Assembly (NCBI GenBank): GCA_009911305.1
Contig: QXXC01000010.1
Coordinates: 42,168-106,167 of the forward strand
Source: Clostridiaceae bacterium
Lineage (GTDB): Bacteria > Bacillota > Clostridia > Lachnospirales > Lachnospiraceae
Reading direction: 5' to 3'
Length of the DNA stretch: 64,000 nt
Shown: in pieces, positions 60,378-64,000 of the stretch
Layout of the letters: every line of letters begins with the position of its first letter
How positions within the stretch are numbered: the stretch's first letter is position 1
Program-made: the position numbers and the translations under genes
The notes under the pieces: generated by a model
The model's input: the letters and a program-made list of their open reading frames with translations, nothing else
Database searches by the model: none
Told to the model about the DNA's origin: nothing

Positions 60378-63062
60378 ATGGAGCGACACGGACAACCCAA
60401 AAATGGTTCTTTAGTGGCAGGCTTACATAAAGCCTCTGCCAAAGAATACGGAAAGCTGAAAATTTTCTTTGGCTATGCTGCAGGCGCAGGAAAAACAAAC
60501 GCCATGCTCCGGGCCGCGCACCGCGCCAGAGAACGAGGTACTGATGTGGTTTCAGGGTGTACAAATCCACATACTGATCCTGAGACAGAAACGCTACTAA
60601 ACAGCCTGGAATCACTTCCTCTCAAACAGCTCCCTCACAATGAGAATGTTCTTCACGAATTTGATCTTGACGCAGCCCTGGAACGAAAACCACACCTTCT
60701 TCTGCTGGACGAGCTGGCCCACACAAATGGGAACGGATGCCGTCATTTAAAGCGCTATCAGGATGTTCAGGAACTTCTGAAGGCAGGGATTCATGTTTAT
60801 ACGACGGTCAATGTCCAGCACATTGAAAGCCTGAACGATAAGGTGGCCTCCATAACCGGAATATCCGAGCAGGAGCGAATTCCGGATTCGATCTTTGATC
60901 AGGCGGATCAGGTCGAGTTTGTGGATATTGAGCCGGAAGAACTGCTGGAGCGTTTGGCGGACAGAAATCAGCAGGAAACATGCATGCCTGCTTGTCTCTT
61001 CACCATTCAGACCCTGACCGCCCTGCGGGAAATCGCTCTGCGGCGCTTGGCGGACCGAATGAATCTGCTCACCGAACATGCCCATGTCAAGAGCCAAATC
61101 AGCTACTACACGGACGAACACATTTTAGTATGCTTATCCTCCTCTCCCTCCAATGCAAAAATCATCCGCACAGCGGCGAGAATGGCAACGGCATTTCGAG
61201 GGACCTTCACCGCCCTGTTCGTAAAAACGCCGGATTTTTCATCCATGGACGAGGCTGACAAAAACCGGCTGCGGGAAAATATGCGCCTTGCGCGCCAACT
61301 CGGCGCAGCCATTGAAACAACCTATGGCGAAGACGTGCCCTATCAGATCGCCGAATTCGCGCGTCTCTCCGGCGTATCGAAAATCGTGATCGGACGCAGC
61401 ACCGCCACACGCAAGAGCATGTTCAGCAAACCAACGCTGACAGAACGCCTGATCTCTACCGCCCCGAATCTGGATATCCATGTGATACCGGACGCCAGCA
61501 TCGGCGGCGGCTACCAACGGCATAAAAAAAGGCGGGCAGGCGCTGCGGCTGTTCCCGCCCGGGATATTGGCAAAAGCATTCTCGTTCTCTTAGCAGCCAC
61601 CGCCATCGGATCCGCTTTCTATGCATTTGGTTTTACAGAGGCCAATCTGATCGCTGTGTACATCTTTGGCGTTCTGGTTGTCACAGTGATTACCACAAAC
61701 CGCCTGTGCGGGCTTCTGTCCTCGATTATCAGCGTGATGGTGTTTAACTTTTTTTTTACCATGCCACGCTTTACATTCCATTTTTATGATCCGGACTATC
61801 TGGTAACTTTTACCATCATGTTTATGGTTTCTCTTTTCACCGGTTCACTTACCATCAAGCTGAAGGACAATGCCAGACAATCCGCGCAGGCTGCCTTCCG
61901 CACAAGGATCCTGTTTGAAACAAATCAGCTTTTGCAGAGGGAGGGCAACGAACAGTCCATGATCTCCGCAACGGCAGGGCAGCTCACAAAACTTTTGAAA
62001 CGTGATCTGGTGATTTATTTATCTGACAAAAACAATCTCTCCAAGCCCTGCGTCTACCGAGCGGCAGACAGCGATCAGACGGATCTGACCTCCGAACAGG
62101 AGCAGGCTGTCGCCCTCTGGGTACTCCGCAACAATAAGCATGCCGGAGCAACCACTGATACCCTCAGCAGCGCCAAGTGTCTCTACCTTGCCGTTCGTAT
62201 CAACCAACAGGTCTATGGAGTGGTCGGAATATTGATGAATGGCATGCATCTCGACTCCTTTGAAAACAGCGTTCTTCTCTCTATCCTGGGCGAATGCGCC
62301 CTTGCTCTTGAAAATATTAAAAACGCCAGAGAAAAGGAGGAAGCGGCTATTCTCGCAAAAAATGAGCAGCTTCGGGCAAACCTGCTCCGGACGATTTCCC
62401 ATGATCTGCGCACCCCCCTGACCTCCATCTCCGGTAATGCCAGCAATCTGATGTCCAATTACCAAAAACTGGATGAGGACACAAAAGCGCAGATTTTCAC
62501 CGACATTTATGATGATTCCATGTGGCTGATCAACCTGGTGGAAAATCTCCTGGCCGTAACCAGAATTGAGGAAGGGCACGTCACTCTTAAACTGTCCGCG
62601 GAGTTAATGGACGATGTTATTGCCGAAGCCCTGCGTCATGTAAACCGAAGAAGCGTGGAGCACACGATACTCCCAGTCAGCTCACAGGATTTTATCCTCG
62701 CCCAGATTGACGCAAAGCTGATTGTCCAAGTAGTCATTAACATCGTAGACAATGCGATCAAATACACTCCTGTCGGATCGGTCATAGAGATCCGTACAGA
62801 GCAGACTGGTAAATGGGTGACAGTATCTGTCTCTGACAATGGCTATGGGATACCGGATGAGCAAAAGCCCCGCGTTTTTGATATGTTTTACAGCGGAGCA
62901 AACCGTATCGCAGACAGCCGCAGAAGCCTGGGGCTGGGACTGTCTCTGTGTAAGTCCATTATAACCGCTCACGGCGGCGCTATAACCGTGTTAGACAACC
63001 GTCCGTGCGGCACTATTTTTACATTTACATTACCTGCAGGGGAGGTAGAACTGCATGAATAA
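60378..63062 (+). CDS. kdpD: KdpD-type osmosensitive K+ sensor histidine kinase
   Basis: An 894-residue kinase. The KdpD N-terminal domain has a P-loop-like GYAAGAGKT (about residues 32-40) and DELAHTN. A USP-like domain (about 250-370) and four membrane helices (about 400-500, DUF4118) follow, then a GAF-like region and the kinase core with H675 in ISHDLRTPLTS and N/G boxes NIVDNAIKYT, SDNGYGIPDE, GLGLSL. GGAGAAGATAAC favours the ATG at 60378. It senses low K+ or osmotic stress. No kdpFABC follows in the visible part; instead it is coupled to an RCK protein, an arrangement suggesting control of a Ktr/Trk-type system. Confidence 0.95.
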   Translation: MERHGQPKNGSLVAGLHKASAKEYGKLKIFFGYAAGAGKTNAMLRAAHRARERGTDVVSGCTNPHTDPETETLLNSLESLPLKQLPHNENVLHEFDLDAALERKPHLLLLDELAHTNGNGCRHLKRYQDVQELLKAGIHVYTTVNVQHIESLNDKVASITGISEQERIPDSIFDQADQVEFVDIEPEELLERLADRNQQETCMPACLFTIQTLTALREIALRRLADRMNLLTEHAHVKSQISYYTDEHILVCLSSSPSNAKIIRTAARMATAFRGTFTALFVKTPDFSSMDEADKNRLRENMRLARQLGAAIETTYGEDVPYQIAEFARLSGVSKIVIGRSTATRKSMFSKPTLTERLISTAPNLDIHVIPDASIGGGYQRHKKRRAGAAAVPARDIGKSILVLLAATAIGSAFYAFGFTEANLIAVYIFGVLVVTVITTNRLCGLLSSIISVMVFNFFFTMPRFTFHFYDPDYLVTFTIMFMVSLFTGSLTIKLKDNARQSAQAAFRTRILFETNQLLQREGNEQSMISATAGQLTKLLKRDLVIYLSDKNNLSKPCVYRAADSDQTDLTSEQEQAVALWVLRNNKHAGATTDTLSSAKCLYLAVRINQQVYGVVGILMNGMHLDSFENSVLLSILGECALALENIKNAREKEEAAILAKNEQLRANLLRTISHDLRTPLTSISGNASNLMSNYQKLDEDTKAQIFTDIYDDSMWLINLVENLLAVTRIEEGHVTLKLSAELMDDVIAEALRHVNRRSVEHTILPVSSQDFILAQIDAKLIVQVVINIVDNAIKYTPVGSVIEIRTEQTGKWVTVSVSDNGYGIPDEQKPRVFDMFYSGANRIADSRRSLGLGLSLCKSIITAHGGAITVLDNRPCGTIFTFTLPAGEVELHE

Positions 63063-63756
63063 GCCTTTAATCTTAGTCGTAGAGGACGATGCGCCTGTAC
63101 GCAACCTGATCACCACCACACTAAAAACCAATGATTACCGATATCTCGTCGCTGCCAATGGTGAAACGGCCATCCTGGAAGCATCCTCTCACAATCCGGA
63201 CATCGTCCTTTTGGATCTGGGCCTTCCGGACATGGACGGCGTACAGGTAATCCAAACCATCCGCTCATGGTCAAATCTTCCTATTATTGTTATCAGTGCG
63301 AGAAGCGAAGATTCGGACAAGATCGAGGCGCTGGACGAAGGCGCAGACGACTATTTGACAAAACCCTTTTCTGTCGAAGAACTCCTCGCAAGGCTCCGGG
63401 TCACGCAGCGCAGGCTGGCCTTTATGAATGCTGACAGGCTGACCGCCAGTTCTGTCTTCGTCAATGGAAAATTGCGTATTGATTATTCAAGCGGATACGC
63501 CTCCCTAAGCGGCTGCGAACTGCACCTGACCCCGATTGAATATAAGCTCCTGTGCCTTCTGTCCAAGTATGTAGGAAAAGTCCTTACTCATACCTTCCTC
63601 ACACAGAATATCTGGGGCAGAAGCTGGGAAAATGATACCGCATCTCTACGTGTTTTTATGGCAACCCTTCGTAAAAAACTCGAAGCGGAACCCGGTTCCC
63701 CGCAATATATCCAGACGCATATTGGCGTAGGGTATCGCATGATGAAAGTAGAATAG
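63055..63756 (+). CDS. kdpE: KdpE-type response regulator
   Basis: A 233-residue OmpR/PhoB-family regulator. The receiver domain has E10-D11-D12, phospho-acceptor D54 and K103-like TKPFS; the winged-helix DNA-binding domain has LTPIEYKLLCLLSKYVGKVLTH (landmark in parts) and HIGVGYRM. The start overlaps kdpD by eight bases, a translationally coupled pair. It is the output of KdpD and probably activates K+ uptake genes elsewhere, or the run here. Confidence 0.95.
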   Translation: MNKPLILVVEDDAPVRNLITTTLKTNDYRYLVAANGETAILEASSHNPDIVLLDLGLPDMDGVQVIQTIRSWSNLPIIVISARSEDSDKIEALDEGADDYLTKPFSVEELLARLRVTQRRLAFMNADRLTASSVFVNGKLRIDYSSGYASLSGCELHLTPIEYKLLCLLSKYVGKVLTHTFLTQNIWGRSWENDTASLRVFMATLRKKLEAEPGSPQYIQTHIGVGYRMMKVE

Positions 63757-63894
63757 CTGCTGAAATTGTCTTTATGCAATATAAAATACAATTTCCAAAC
63801 AGGGGAGCGTTCATTTCCCCTGTTCGCCGCTTGACCGGTCCGCTGTTTTCATGTTCATTTCTTCTGCACAGATCCCCATATAACAAAAGTCCTT

Positions 63895-63927
63895 ATATAA
63901 CAAAAAAGCCCGTCAAATACGGACTTT
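63895..63927 (-). terminator. Intrinsic terminator on the minus strand
   Basis: AAAGCCCGT (63905-63913) and ACGGACTTT (63919-63927) form a nine-base-pair stem with one G-U pair; on the minus strand TTTGTTATAT follows. It would end a transcript entering from the right edge. Confidence 0.7.
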
Positions 63928-63933
63928 CCAAAG

Positions 63934-63958
63934 AGCACGAGACGGGATTCGAACCCGA
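63934..63958 (-). other. tRNA 3'-end-like fragment (T arm), possible attachment site
   Basis: The minus strand reads CGGGTTCGAATCCCG, a perfect T-arm hairpin, followed by TCTCGTGCTC as in an acceptor stem. The 43 bases upstream to the window edge do not form a recognisable D arm or anticodon arm. It is either the end of a tRNA whose start lies beyond the window or a tRNA fragment left by site-specific integration. Confidence 0.5.
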
Positions 63959-64000
63959 AGCGGAAGCTTTATTCTATATAGGGTTTAAGGTATCGTGTGA

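Noticed and set aside
63934..64000. A complete tRNA gene
   Set aside because: Only the T arm and a possible acceptor strand are seen; no D arm or anticodon arm can be folded from the bases available.

Overview
The window reads as a chromosomal segment of a Gram-positive, GC-rich member of the Clostridia, most likely a Lachnospiraceae gut anaerobe of the Clostridium/Enterocloster type. The signs are a YlmC/YmxH sporulation-type protein, YqeG, NrdR, type III pantothenate kinase, YesM/YesN two-component genes beside a sugar ABC transporter, GltS, and AGGAGG ribosome binding sites throughout. The species call is inference; no rRNA or complete tRNA is present.

Left end (1-7.7 kb, minus strand): a probable operon of a diguanylate cyclase, a MotA/ExbB-like membrane protein fused to an EAL domain, an ExbD/MotB-like membrane protein carrying Cna-B domains, a Wzz/BY-kinase, a Wzy/O-antigen-ligase-like polymerase and a VanZ-like protein cut by the window edge. 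It looks like a c-di-GMP-linked stator and surface polysaccharide system, and is the best candidate here for an undescribed system. It is preceded by a good promoter, a 22-copy GACA repeat and a terminator-like hairpin.

8-12.5 kb: a WYL regulator, a zinc-ribbon protein and an internally deleted SPL-type radical SAM gene, then an AT-rich pair of genes that look foreign (one unknown, one PPC-domain secreted protein).

12.5-26 kb: a sugar uptake and metabolism locus on the minus strand. Its order is response regulator, histidine kinase, a two-domain ABC protein that has lost its ATPase motifs, ROK kinase, ABC ATPase, permease, a lipoprotein made of two nearly identical sugar-binding domains, D-lyxose isomerase and an aldose-epimerase-like protein. 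A DUF1266 lipoprotein lies upstream.

26-35 kb: mostly housekeeping: SNF2 helicase, argS, an amidase, efp, aroK, aroE, yqeG, nrdR. 35-39 kb: an IclR regulator divergent from a ureohydrolase-gltS-hutD operon, with clear promoters, a palindromic operator and direct repeats. 39-52 kb: YlmC, a degenerate flavoprotein lipoprotein, an M20 dipeptidase, prfC, a charged coiled-coil protein, an esterase, coaX, a cobalamin adenosyltransferase, a double-OB SSB-like protein, typA and yigZ. 52-64 kb: a class A PBP, HtrA, a GNAT enzyme, RlmI, then an RCK potassium regulator, a tiny membrane protein and KdpDE, ending in a tRNA-like 3' fragment.

Two families of small palindromic repeats are scattered between genes: 164-bp MITE-like elements with 19-bp terminal repeats (two full copies plus relatives), and nested palindromes of about 120-140 bp whose stems covary between copies.
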